NCBI GenBank assembly: GCA_007449985.2
Contig: VIIQ02000142.1
Coordinates: 163,501 to 227,500 of the forward strand
Length of the DNA stretch: 64,000 nt
Reading direction: 5' to 3'
From: Desmodesmus armatus
Lineage: Eukaryota; Chlorophyta; Chlorophyceae; Sphaeropleales; Scenedesmaceae
A program made the translations under genes and the position numbers. Shown here piece after piece: positions 48,576 through 60,651 of this stretch. The number at the start of each line of letters is the position of its first letter. The first letter of the stretch is position 1. Under the pieces are notes generated by a model. It saw only the letters and a program-made list of their open reading frames with translations, was not told where the DNA came from and made no database searches.

Positions 48576-51500
48576 AACTGGGTCAGGGCCACGCCTGACC
48601 GCCCTTTACATAGCAGCAGTCCTGCACCAGCGTTTTCAAGGCAAGAGAGTGACATAAAACCGTTGGGCAACAGTCAACATCCAGGTCATGTATGCCGCAA
48701 TGGCTGAGTTTCCTCAGGAGAATATGTAGTACATAATGTTGCTGCATTGAGGCCAGCCTGGCCCCAAACTGAGCTCTGTGGCCTTGAGGCCACACATTGG
48801 CTCCCAACCTGATACGTGAAGCAGCTGCCAAGAATAAAAAGTGCCACCCATACCCCTCACACAACCCCACATTAGACTCCAGAAAGTCCCCACCAAGTCA
48901 TCCAAATCTGGCCACAGGCAGGACCACAGGGCCCCTGGGCCCTGGCAACACTCACACAATGGTAGTACCGTGCCACGTTGAATGCATGGTGAGGCCTGGC
49001 CGCAGGAGTCTGCGTGGCACTGGGATATAAGCCTTGAATGCCTGGCAGGCAGGCAGGCAGCCAGCAGCATTGCTACTTGTCACACACCCTCAGGGTGGTG
49101 GGGCCCACCATTGGTGAGTGTCCCCCCCCCCCCCCCCCCCGCGTGATGATAACGAGTGCAACCACCCACAACAACGTTGCGCTTCAACAGATGCAGCAAA
49201 ACATGCTGGCAAGAGTGCAGCGCATTCAAAGACCTTAGACCTCGAGCTGTTACTGCCAGTGGCATTGATACTGTATGATCTCATGCCATGAAATGCATCG
49301 TGCTGCCTGAGAGCTCAGCTGCACAACGCACTGCGCTGTTGGCAACAAATCGGTCTTTTAAGACGCAAGCCTGAACCCCGACTCATTCAGGTGATCCCGG
49401 AACGGTTCTGACTTTCAACAACTGCGTTGCGCAGTCAGGACAGGACGGAACATCAACGCTGGCATGCACACCAATACTATTAGTGGCGGCCAACAGCACA
49501 TGTGCAAGGGTCACCCCTATGATACACTGGTAGGGTGGTAGGGGATGTACCATAGCTGTGCGACTACAACTTTGTTCGCAAACACTGGGAAGGTCAACCC
49601 TCGGTCAACATTGAACATGCCCCCATGATTAGCTTGTGCCACAATTCAGTGAAATCAGGACAGGGCAATCAGGACAACTGGGGACATCAACGCTGCCATG
49701 CACACAGATACGCAGCAGCAAGCGTGCAAGGGTACCCCAGCTGTGCTGACTACAGCACAAGGCCTGTTCAACAACAGAGAAAGCCTTGCAAGGTCAACTG
49801 TTGACCAAGGCTTGGCCAACATTGAACAAGCCCCCAAAAATAGCTTGAGCTGAGTCATCCTCCAATGCACGTTGCAGCAGCTGCAAGGGCCATCGGGTGC
49901 CCCACCCTCACATGAACTGCAATGGTGTGCCTGCTTGGGCCCGTGGAGCCACAACACTATTCAATATGATTGAATCAAATAAGAAGGAGCAAGGGCCCCT
50001 TACATATAACAAGTCCTCACATAACAACGTATAACAAGTCCTTCATATCAATAGCTCTGGCCGCAGTTGGCACCCTAGAATCAGGCTTCAAGGCATTCGA
50101 GTTGCAAGGCCGTGCCAGCAACTCAGACAATATCCCCCCCCCCCCCCCAACGACAACCTGCGAACTCTGCAAACGCATGCTTGCTATCATTAGAAAAGCT
50201 TTCATGGATGTGGCTTCTTTCAGAACCAGCACGTGGAGCTTTGCCGTCCATCATGAACGGTTCACTCCAAGATGCTGTGACACCATGTGGACCCGTCAAA
50301 CATATCTGGCGCTGTGACAATGCACGTGCGGAATAAGCAGCAGCTCAATATATCAACAATGACTAAATGCATGTCACACATGCATACGCTTGGCAGCAGA
50401 ACTGTCTGCCCTGCTGGGAGTTGGCCAGCTGGGAATGTGATGACACGGCACCTCCACAGACAACAAAGCAACATATTTGAATATCCACAAAACACACAAC
50501 TTGTGTGTCCGCACCGGGTGCGTGCTGCAAATCCCTGCCAGGCTGAAAATCCCCACAGTATGGACTGATGCAAACTGGATGTATGGCGCTCTGACGCTCT
50601 GCGCTCTGGCGCTCTGGCTGCCTGGCACAACTAGCCTTCCTGAAACAGTGGAGCTGCCATGAACATACACCTGGCCCCAGAACAGTGGTCCATGCCATCT
50701 GACACCCTAGCGCTCTGTGACTCTGAAATCAAAACCGCCATTGTGGGACAGACGCAGGGATGACATGCCGTGAGAAGAACCCGCGCGCATATGCGCATTT
50801 GAAATGCTATTGAGAAGGTGCAGTATGTGGTACTCTCATTGAATGGCATCAACAAATTGAGACTGGCTGTGAAACCTGGATGTGAAAGACCGCAACCAAC
50901 AAACTCTGCATTATGTGATGCACCTGACAACAAAGCTCTCATAACCAAAGCCATTGACATCCACTGGAATGTCTTGGCCCCAGTCTGACTGTGGGATGGA
51001 ATGATAACAAGTGCGGCACGTACGTCCCTGCCTGAGAGCATTCAGCAAGCACCCCCCCCCCCCCCCTCTGTAACCTAAACCTGTATCTCATGAAACAAAA
51101 CACATCACCACTGGGCAATGGTTCGACCGTTGAACTGCGGCAGCCTGACTGCAGTGCAAGCGACTGACGGCTTTTGTGACACACCAGCAGCCAGATCCAT
51201 CATCATGCAGAATAGTGCAGACCGTCTGAGTACTGAGTACTGAGTATGACTCATGACCTCGGAGGCCTGCAGGGCACATATGACCCGGCGGGTGGTCCAA
51301 CGAGTGCCGCTGGCAGTGCTGTGCCGGAACACACATCAACAGAACCACACATGAGTGTACACCCCACAGCCGCGTGGCAACACCTTGACAACATCTTTGA
51401 GAACCGCACTCATACAAGTGGTATGGCACATCAGTCCACCATCACCTTGACGCTCCACTTGAAGTGTTTTTCAATCTGGTGGCGGAGCCCCCTGAGCCCT

Positions 51501-51608
51501 AAGGTGGATCGCCCTCACGCTGTTGGCGGGGTCGCACTTCAGGAAACTTTGAGAGCACACCGCCCTCTCAAGAGGGGCCCAGGTGAGGGTTTGTGGGTTG
51601 AAAAGGCC

Positions 51609-53601
51609 TCAGACCTGCTGCTGTTCCTCCTTGAGGGTATCCAGCTGGGAGGCAGTGCGGGAGGTGCCCCCTCCTGATGAGGTGTAGCTGCCCTGCAGAT
51701 GCAGATGCGCAGAAGGGGGCCCCCCCCGGGGGGGGGGGGGGTGTTTGACTCAATCCTGTAACGTTGCCAAGTTTGTGGGGTGTGGAGTATGGGCTCAGCC
51801 CATTGGATGGGGCTGCCCTGTGGAGCACCTTGGTACTGCTGTGTCAAATTGGTCAAGCTTCCCCTTGCAAACAGGGTGATGCAGCATTGCATGAACTTTA
51901 TGTACCCGTTGCACTGGTGACTAATGCAAAAATGCAACTTGCGCGACACTGGCTTGAAGCCTTGCAGCAACTCGAGCAGTAGCTGGCATGCAACCGTTGC
52001 CGGCGGCAGCTTCCAAGCTTTGCAAGCAGCCAGCATCCTTTTGCACACACTCCTGGAGCATCAGAACGGGCCAGGCTGCAGTCCAGCGCTGCGGCAGCAC
52101 CTGAGTCTTAGCAAGAATAGTGTACGGCAGGTGGCAGCATCCAACACGCAGCCTCACTGAGCGTGATTCAGCCTTAGGAAGGACCATACTATGGCTCACC
52201 TTTACGATGGCATCTGGCAGCACGTCCATCTCAGCTTGACGGCGGCGGTGGCAGAAGTAGCAGCAGGCCACAGAGGAGCCCACAACTACCATGAGAATGG
52301 TGCTGCCAGCAGCAACGATGGCACCCAAAGCGGCGATGGGCAGACCGGCGACGGTGTATGTCTTCTGAGCGGGAGCCTGCGAACATGGGGGAGGGGGCGG
52401 GCGAGAGAGCAGGAAGGGCAGGGCTGCTGGTGGGTGGTATTTCAATGTTAGTCGAACCTCTGTATGCAGACCTTGCCGCTTGCAGTGCACAATGCAGAGC
52501 ACAGTGCGCACTTGCAGATGCAGTGTAAGCCTTGCCCCGGGCTACAGTGAAACCTCTGATGCCCAACAAGCCATGCATCATTGGGTCATCTTTTTACTGC
52601 AGAAGCCTTTTGAGCCCCCTGAGGGGGGTTCAAGTAAACACCCTGTCAGCTGCTGTGTTGGCTGCCACTCCGAGTGGCTTAAACGCCACTGCTAGCATGC
52701 TTTGAAAAATGCAGGGGGGGGTCCCTTCACGCCAAACCGCACCAGAGCGTTACAAAACCTCATACCTGTGGAGCCGCCTGTTGAACCTTGAACTCCACCT
52801 CCCGGGGTTGGGCAGAGGTTGCATTCTGAGGTGGCACAGGCCTCCCCATGGCATGCCAGGCACTGGGGTACTTGGTGGGTGCGGCGCGTGCCAGCGGCAC
52901 AATGGAAGCTGTTGCATTGGGCCCTGCATGGGGGAGCGGAAGGAGGACAACAGTCAGGAGCAACGTCAATGCGGACAGTCCGTTGGGACAACCACTTGGT
53001 GTAGAGTCCGGTGTCATACTTCACACCAGAAAGGTGTTACAGTACTTTTAACTGTACCTGTAGCATGTTTGCAAGCACCACACAAGCGCACACGCTCCAA
53101 GCCTATGTCTCCTATGACATACACACATGCACGAATGCACATTGTGCCTGGTCACCTAGGCGTGTCACGACGCACAAGGGTTACTGCATGCAAGCCTTCC
53201 CACCTGTTGCATTGCTGGCCGCTTGCGTGAGGTGGCGGAACGAGCCAGCGCCGAGCCCTGGCACGGCACGCGCATCAGCCGGGGTTGGAACCTGCACGAA
53301 GGATTGAGAAAGTTGCCGCAATGAATCATCCATGCATGCCCAGCCGCTCCTTCAAGGCTCGAGCACGCTGCACGTGCAGCATGCACGAGCTGACTGTACA
53401 TACAGCAACACCGAAAGGGCTGACCACCGACCCCAGATCGATACCCAGCAGCAATCCAACAAGCAGGCAAGGTTCATTGTTCTCGGCCGGGTTCCGAAAC
53501 GATCAGCTGACTGCAAGTCGTGCGGAACCTGCCCTTTCGCTCACCACAGTCAAAGCGAGCAGCACGGCGCCCACCAGCATCGCTGACATGGTGTAGCTCA
53601 T
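51609..53601 (-). CDS. Small single-pass membrane protein, paralogue B (unknown family)
   Basis: Paralogue of the gene at 45455-47271. Five exons: 53545-53601, 53204-53291, 52766-52923, 52200-52376 and 51609-51692 (TGA). They give 564 nt and 187 residues with the same phases. N-terminal signal-like segment MSAMLVGAVLLALTV; linker ending FRHLTQAASNATG; a Pro-containing lumenal part with two N-x-T/S sequons (PNATAS, PQNATS); APAQKTYTVAGLPIAALGAI; transmembrane helix TILMVVVGSSVACCYFC with basic HRRRQ after it; cytosolic tail GSYTSSGGG, RTASQLDTLKEEQQQV. The first donor (GTGAGCG) and the transmembrane-exon borders are the same in both genes. The function is unknown. The strongest conservation is in the transmembrane exon and the cytosolic SYTSSGG/RTASQLDTLKE tail, suggesting a membrane adaptor or signalling tail (inference). 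Confidence 0.78.
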
Positions 53602-54275
53602 GGTAAAGGCGCAAATACGTAGGCTGATTGGAACAGAGAGAGAAACAGGCAGAGCGTGACGAGGATAAGGGCGATTTCGAAAAGAGAGAACAGGAGGAGA
53701 CAGACTAATGTAGGGTAGTAACGTAGGGTAATGTAATGTAGGTGGTACATGAATTGCGCATTTTATGGCGAGCTGAACCCAAGCCCCAGGTGCGTGCACG
53801 TGCGTGCGCGGACGGTTGTACGTACGTTGACGATGTGCTGACTGTGTTCGTCGCGGAGCCCCCGGTCTTCCACAGCAACATGCAGGGCCTGGAAAAAGAA
53901 AATCGCTTTCATTCCATGTATATCCCATCACTTGATGGCCTTTGGCGAGCCTGGGCAAGTTGAGCCTGCCTTTCTTTGGGGAGTCAGCACAACCACACAC
54001 CTCACTGTAACAGCACATGTACATCAAAAGCACTGCGCATTAATGATGATCAGAATTACTATAATAGGACCTACAGCACCTCGTCTGCCAAGGGATGTTT
54101 GATATAAGCAGGGCGATGTTGCAACTTGCAACACCACTGCGGCAGCACCTTGGCACATTGCCAGCACACCCACACACTCCAACAACTGCTAGACACAACA
54201 GCACCCCTGTTTGGCTGCAACGCCCTCAATCAAAACCAACCAACACCTGCACCTAGCTGACTGCTAGCTAGCCAG
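53602..54275. other. Short intergenic region between paralogue B and the Psb27-like gene
   Basis: Contains the 5' flank of paralogue B with its conserved block and the 3' flank of the Psb27-like gene. Both genes are on the minus strand, about 0.67 kb apart. No other exon is seen. Confidence 0.5.
53797..53854 (-). promoter_or_regulatory. Upstream block conserved between the two paralogues (copy B)
   Basis: Lies about 196-253 bp before the start codon of paralogue B and matches 47434-47491. The shared words GCGGACGGTTG and TGACTGTGTTCGTCG are nearly identical in the two copies. Confidence 0.5.
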
Positions 54276-54711
54276 CTAGGTGTAACCCCGCTGGCCCAGA
54301 ACCTCCAGCAGGCTTTTCTCTTCATCTGGCAGCGCTGCCTCCACTGCTGCTAGGTGTGCCAGCACACTGTCCTTGGTGGACGCACTGAGGCGGGCTCGGG
54401 GGCCCTTGGACTGGTAGAAGCGACCAAGCTCAGACAGCGCGTCTGCATGAGCAGCAGCAGCAGCAGTAACAGCAGCACAAGAAGAAATTGCTTCAGGAAC
54501 GAACGGGGATAGTGTGGGGGAGGGAACAAAGAGGGCCCTTGGACTGGTAGAAACGACCCAGCTCTGTTAGCGTCTACAACAGCAGCAGCAGCAGCTCAAG
54601 CCTAAGCAAAAGAAGAAACAGCTGTAGGCAACAGGGAGAGTGTGTGAGGGATGCGGGAGGGATGTGGGAAAGGGCCCTTGGACTGATAGAAGCGACCCAG
54701 CGCGTCTGCAT

Positions 54712-54785
<74 letters not shown>

Positions 54786-56517
54786 GCAGCAGCAGCGGCA
54801 GCAACAGCAGCAGGATATGCACAAAAAGACGCAGCAGTGATTAGAGATGGTGACAGCGTGTGGGAGGGAAGGGAGAGTACCCTTGGACTGGCAGCAGCAA
54901 TAGGCTCTGACAGCGCATCTGCATAAGGGGGGGGGTAAGCCTTACACGGTGTCGATGCTCCGTGTGGCAAGAGAACAATGCACACAACATGCAGAATGTG
55001 CGGGAGTTCCTATGTTGTGTGATGAAGCTGGGGAAGAACACTGCACACTCCTGAAGAGGCTGTCCTGTCAGTTGCACCTGGTGTGGCATACTCAGGGAGT
55101 GCATGGGGGCAGCAGCTATATTAGCGCTGGGCGCAACTTGCTGGCAATGCCGCAGCCACAGCTTGCGTGATGTAACAGGCAGGCAAGCAAAATGCATGCA
55201 ACCACGCACCTGCGAGTGAGTCAGCTCCCCCCCCCCCCAAAAAAAACCCATGAAACAATATCGCTAACCAACAAAATGGCTGCAAGCAGACGATTCAACG
55301 TCCGCTCTGATGTGTTGTGGGAGTCCAGCAATTGCATGCATGTACCCCCCCCCCCTCTCTGTTGAGGGCGAGTGCGAGACATACGTGAAATCGTCACCCC
55401 TCCCGCGCTTCCACTGCTTCCTTTCCTGCACCATTGCTGCTGCCCCCACCTACCTTTCATTTCCGTGTGTGTGACGTCCCCCACCACTGCTTCATTGTCC
55501 TGCCACTTGCCAACAAACTCCTTCACAAGGTCCTTGGCACCATCAGCCTTGCGACGAACCTGGACAGCAGCAGCAGCAGCAGCAGCAGCATGGTGGTGGG
55601 TAGCAGTGTTGCAAGCAGGGCGTACTGGTGGCAGCCCTGCAAAGCATGCATATCCTGAATGCGCCCCCTGCACCCCTTCCTGGCTTTTTGAGCGTCAGGC
55701 TGCTGTGCTGAGACTAGTAGGGATGGCGTGTATATGGTGGTTAAAAGGATGTGCATTTCCTCCAGCTCTTTACCCCTCCAACCCCCAGCCAACAGCAGGT
55801 GGCAGCAGGATGCACTGCAAAAAAATCGTTCGTGAAGACTGTATGCCTTGAAGCAAGACAGGTTGACCCAAGCAGGAGTGACTGGCTGCAACACGGGGGA
55901 GAGGGATGGGGGGGGGGCTGGGGATGGGGGCCATGGCTGCATTTGACACACGGCATGCATGCATGCATGTGCGCCCTCTACCCCACATGTGTCCACACCC
56001 AATACAAGGGAGGGGGCGGGGCGGGGGGGGGGGGGGGGGGGGGGGGGGACGCGAAGGGGGAGGGGGGGGGGGGGGGGGGGCTGAACAGCCATACCTCAAA
56101 CTCCTTTGCTCCTGCTGCTTCCGTCTCAATCGAGTCCCGCAGAGCTTTCACCAGTCGATGCATCGTGCGCTGATAAGCCTTGGGAAGGTCTGGGGGTGCC
56201 GCAGGCAAGCCTGGCAGCTGCTTTTCAAGGTCGAACGCGACTCCTTCTGCTGCTGATACTTGCGAAGCGCACACGAGCAGCAAACCCGCTGGTATGCTGC
56301 ACAGCAGCTGACGCCTGCTGCTAGTGGTGGTTGCGCCTGCTGCTTCTGCCTGCTGTGCTACTGCTGTATCTGCTTGTGTGTGCTGATGCTGCTGGATGGG
56401 GAGCTGCACGGGAGACACATTGTGACTAATGGCGTGTATACAAACAGACTTCGACCTAGCAGCAGCAACTGCTGGCCTCTGCTGCTGTGCTGGCAGAGAT
56501 GATCGCGACAACATCAT
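54276..56517 (-). CDS. PSB27: Psb27-like thylakoid-lumen photosystem II assembly/repair protein
   Basis: Psb27 is a lumenal protein that binds CP43 during photosystem II assembly and repair. Three exons: 56095-56517, 55454-55559 and 54276-54442 (stop TAG), 696 nt, 231 residues, all phases matching. Residues 1 to about 70 form a plastid transit peptide rich in Ala, Ser and Gln. A lumen-targeting stretch with a twin-arginine-like RRQLLCSIPAGLLLV and a VSAAEG cleavage region follows. The mature part (YQRTMHRLVKALRDSIET, VRRKADGAKDLVKEFVGKW, EMKDALSELGRFYQSKGPR, STKDSVLAHLAAVEAALP) fits the four-helix Psb27 fold. The identification rests on remembered family patterns, and another lumenal helical protein cannot be excluded. 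The second of two Met codons could also initiate. Start-copies of the last exon occupy the preceding intron. Confidence 0.75.
54530..54921 (-). repeat. Three start-copies of the last Psb27-like exon plus a CAG/CTG tract
   Basis: Copies of the exon start (xALxELGRFYQSKGP) occur at about 54530-54572, 54671-54706 and 54876-54921, in the intron preceding (in transcript sense) the true exon. In sense orientation the copies, the true exon's acceptor and the (CTG)23 at 54715-54783 repeat the CTG-then-acceptor pattern seen in the plus-strand gene. Confidence 0.85.
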
Positions 56518-57156
56518 GTGTATCTCCGCTAGCAGTGTCCGGACACGTTTGATACATCAATTAGATGCGACGCTGATACGTAAGCAAGAGCAAGCATTAT
56601 TTGTCTGATCTGATCTTGCACTGCAGCATTCACGTTGACCAGGTTTGACTGGCTCGGAAAGTCCGAACACCATCAGTAACGCACCTGCTGGCACTCCACT
56701 GGCATGTCAGTACGTTCAAATGAACTGAGGGAACAAGAGAAAGTTGTGGAACGGCTCTGGACCCTCCCTAACTGAACCATACTTACTTGCTGGACCCCCC
56801 CCCCCCCCCCCTCGGGAGAGGAGAACCCCTCAGTCAGCCCCGCAGGACACGGGGCAGTTACTCTCCTTGTCCAGGAGTTCACCCATCTGACTCACGCACA
56901 GCCTGTTTCAAGGCCGTGTGTGCAAAGCGAACAGCTCAAGCATGCGCCCACAAGCATATGCTGTATGCATACACATACAAGTTGTGCAGACAAGTTGTCC
57001 CCCACACTGCACCCCCCTCCCCTTCAAGACGACCCCCACACAGACACACAGGGCAGTTTCCTGTCAAAAGTCCCGCAGGTGCGACCAAAAGAATGCTTGC
57101 TGCTGCTGCTATCGGCACTGCCGCTGCAGCTGGTGCCAGATCAGTGCTGCTGCCTG
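56518..57156. other. Intergenic region between the Psb27-like and DCC genes
   Basis: Both neighbours are on the minus strand. The 0.64 kb must hold the Psb27-like promoter and the DCC 3' UTR. A poly-C tract lies at 56797-56810. No other gene is supported. Confidence 0.5.
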
Positions 57157-57177
57157 TCATTGCTGCTTGTGCTTGTC

Positions 57178-57211
<34 letters not shown>

Positions 57212-60200
57212 TCGAATGCGTGTGGGTCCATGGCCAGGTCCTTGCAGCGGCCCATCACCAAGTCCTCGGCATCTAGAAAACGCTCCAAAATGTCAGTGTG
57301 GGGGACCTGGGCCACGGGGGGGATATAGGCACGCGGGCAGGGGGGGGGGACCATGGGGGACGGGTCAGATCAGATTTTGTCGGATCAGCTGTTGTTAGGG
57401 GTGGCCTACAGGGGGGGAAGGGGAGCAGGGCGGCAATGAGGTCAGGGGTGTTGGAGGGTCCATGGCCAGGTCCTTGCAGCGACCCATCACCAAGTCCTCC
57501 GCATCAAGGAAACGCTCAAGGATGTCATGTGGGGGACCTGGAGAGGGGCCCGGGGGCCGGGGTAGGGTGGGGGGCGGGGGCGTGTTGGGAGGGGTTGGAA
57601 GCAGCTGTGTTGTAGGGGTTTGAAGAAAGGGGAGCAGCTGAGCGGAGGTGTGTGGTGACATGGTCATGATGATGTGTAGTGTGCGGCAGCGCTTCACCAG
57701 GTCCTCAGCATCAAGTCAGCATTTTGAGATGTCCGTGTGACGGACCCAGAGGGGGGGATGCAGGGCAGGGGGGCAGGGGAGGGAGCAAGGGGAAGGGGGG
57801 GGGGGGTTGAAACAGGGAGCCAGGGCGAGTCAAGCGTAAGGGGGGGGGGGGGGGGGGAGGGATCACCAGCTTAATCAAGCAACCAGCTCTGCGATGTGTT
57901 CAAGCGGCACGCACTATTGCCACACAGGCTTCCACGGCAAGCCGCAACGTACCTGGCAGACTGTTGTCTTGCCAAATAGGTTGTAGCGGTTTGCCGCCAT
58001 CATGTCATACACAGCCTCACGCACAGGCAGGGGGACCTGGATGTTGCAGGGTCACAGCACAGCACAGCACAGCACAGCACAGCACAGGACAGCCAGGGTT
58101 CATTATACAGCACACGCACGGGGACCTGGGGGTACAGGCGATGCAACACAGCACAGCTCAGCACAACACAGCCAGCACAGTACAGTGCATCAATGATGGT
58201 GACGATCATCCCTCTCCCCTTCCCCCCGCCCCCTGGTACCCCCCCCCATCATGTCATACACAGCCTCACGCACAGGCAGAGGGACCTGAATGTCGCAAGG
58301 TAACAGCGCAACACAGCACAGCAAAGCACAGTGACGCATGGCACATCAGTGACGGTGAGATTCAAGCGCCATTTGATCATCGCAAACATCAATCATGCCC
58401 CTCACAGCAACAACTCCAGTTCAAACACTCTGTGACACACCATGTTCTTCGCTAGCCCCCCCCCCCCTCCTGCGCGCATGCGCCCCACGACCCCCCCCCC
58501 CCCCAACACATACACACCCATTGGTGTCACACACACACACTCATCATTATGGGGCACCCCCTTCCCCTTCCGTGTGCCCCTTGACTCACCGCCAGCAGCA
58601 TCTTCAGCATGGGCCAGGGAAAGCGCATGTAGCCAGCTATCTACAGCAGCAGCAGCAACAGCAGCAGCAGCAGTGGGTAGGCAGCACAGACATCAGACAC
58701 AGACAGTTCCGCGGAACCCCCCCCCCCCCCCACACACACACACATACACAATGCAACCTCAATGCCTAACACACATACATGCTTCCGTCCCCCTCTTTAA
58801 ATACCAAGTACAGGGTAGCCTAGCAGCCGACTGCAAAGCATACCCACCTCCAGTGCTGCTGTTGATCCCTCAGACCAACGGTCCTGTACAACATCACAGC
58901 ACAGTTCGGTGCAGCATGGGCAGAGGACAGCACACATGTGAGTGCGATGACTTGACGATTTTAGGAGACAGGGGCATACAGTGCGCAGACCACCACTTGA
59001 ACAGCAGCCCTGACGCTGACACCCTCTCCCCCCAACCCCCCACCCCCTTACCTCATGGGGTCTCTGCCCCAACCCCGTACCCCCAAACCCCCCACCCCCT
59101 ATCCCCCCCCCCCCCCCCTCACCTCCTGTACAAAGATGAAGCGCTTGAGTGCATCCTCACGGCTAAACCCCAACCTGCAGCACACAGCCAGCGCCACACG
59201 TGAGGAAAGGCTGGCAACCCCTGGGTGTGGGTAGCTCATCACTACCGCTTGGGCTGAACTGCTTTGATAGGCCGCCACAAAACATTTCATATTATCATAC
59301 CAGTTGTGTGTCAAATGACACCTGCCAACCAAACAACACTAGCCCGAAAATCAATCCAGGACGAAGTGCGCTTGAGGCACGCCGTACTGAAATGCCTGAT
59401 GATCAATGAACGCAAGAGCAACACAAGTGGCGAAGCATACATGTGATGTGTCAGCACAGGGATTACTTGAGTAGCTAGCATGTAGCAAGCATGCCGATCA
59501 CATGCAAGCAGTTCTAAAAGGGTACCAACATAGTCCTACAAGGATAGTCAAACGATGACGGACGGTGTCCCTGTGTACACATGGGTGTTTGTGTGGTGCT
59601 GATAACACCTGAGTTGCATCAATCCACTTCACCTCAGCAGGACGGCAAGGATTTATCGAGGGAATGCAGGTGCTGTGTGGCCTCTCAACCCCTGTCCCAA
59701 TGCCCTATGCCCCCCCCCCCCCCCCACACACACACACCTGCCACCGACGCACTGCTCGGTACTGAGCGATTACGTCACTGTTGCTTGCCTATCTAGTAGG
59801 ACAGTGTTAGTGAGCTGCATGTATCCAAGTACTCCCTCTGTCAACACCCCCCCCCCCCCATGCCCTATGCCCCCTGCCCCCCAACACCCCCCCCCCTTCT
59901 CCCAGCCCCCCCCCCCCCTCTCACCCCCTGAGGTAGGGCTCTGCTTTGGGCTCTGTGCTGAGCAGAACAGCAGGTTGCGCTTGGGGTCCCGCTTTATGAT
60001 GAAGCGCACAGCAGCATTGCACAGGTTGCACACGCCTACAGCAGCACAGACATAGGCAAAAAGACAGACGGGCAGGCAGGCAGGCAGGCAGGCAGGCGCT
60101 GTGTTTAAGAATCGGGTACAGGATGGGATACTGGGCTGGGTTTGTGCACACGCTGCTGGGGACACAGGCTGTTCAGGTGCTGTTCATGTTAAAGTTGTGC

Positions 60201-60651
60201 CATTTTGTCTGTCTGCTAATGCTGCTGCCGCTATGCTTTGCAGGATATGCAGTGGCATTACCCCATCACCAAGCTGATGCTGCACGCAACAAAGCCCTGG
60301 ATGCTGCCATGGGGCTTTGCACGTATGGGTAGGCCGTGATTGTCGTTGATGCATCTTAGACAGCACCGTATGTACTAATTGATCCTACTTTCAGTTACAG
60401 TGTTTGCTGTGCTTCCTGATGAGGTGCCATGTGGTGGGGCTGCTGTGCAGAATATGCCAAAAGCCCTGGGCTGATGATGCTCACACCCAACTCAAACACA
60501 CACAGGTTTTATGGGCTGCAGATACCCGCATGAAAGGGAAGCATGACGTGAATGCAAGCAACACTATTTTGATGGCGGGGCACTGCTCACCATCATACAT
60601 CACAACCCTCCCTGTTGCAGCCAGCTGCCCAGCTGCTGCTGGTGTCGCCAT
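57157..60651 (-). CDS. DCC-family (DUF393) thiol-disulfide oxidoreductase-like protein
   Basis: The DCC family (DUF393) is named for its conserved Asp-x-x-Cys-x-x-Cys motif and has a predicted thioredoxin-like redox role. Seven exons: 60591-60651, 59925-60035, 59123-59174, 58848-58883, 58590-58640, 57953-58036 and 57157-57306 (TGA). The start ATG (60651) has GCC before and G after it. The first exon ends RVVMYD and joins GVCNLCNAAVRFIIKRDPKR, which gives the DGVCNLC motif. Then come LGFSREDALKRFIFVQ, STAALE, MRFPWPMLKMLLA and VPLPVREAVYDMMAANRYN, LFGK, the family's usual ending. The tail adds a ten-Ser run from an AGC repeat. Exon 2 lacks one base near 59943-59946 (SAQSPK then AEPYLRG in the next frame). 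With it the total is 546 nt (181 residues). There is no targeting peptide, so it is probably cytosolic. Confidence 0.85.
57459..58284 (-). repeat. Start-copies of DCC exons 7 and 6
   Basis: Copies of the last exon's start (VPHTDILERFLDAEDLVMGR in the true exon) lie at 57459-57537 (one base shorter, out of frame) and 57683-57746 (degenerate). Exon 6 has a start-copy at about 58243-58284 (VPLPVREAVYDMMG). Each copy keeps its acceptor and lies upstream in transcript sense of the true exon. Confidence 0.85.

Larger units (their letters stand above)
47272..51608. other. Intergenic region between the two paralogues
   Basis: About 4.3 kb containing the 5' flank of paralogue A and the 3' flank of paralogue B. 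Open frames such as 47616-48206 (+) lack recognisable domains. Simple sequence is limited to (ACT)n at 48544-48575, a poly-C tract at 49124-49140 and shorter C runs near 50133 and 51053. Two stretches (about 49425-49640 and 49645-49830) share related wording (CAGGACAG...CATCAACGCTG...ATGCACAC) and look like an old duplication. No exon was supported. Confidence 0.45.

Noticed and set aside
57459..57746. Alternative functional last exons for the DCC gene
   Set aside because: Both copies are frame-disrupted shortly after their acceptors. Only the copy at 57157-57306 gives an open ending in phase.
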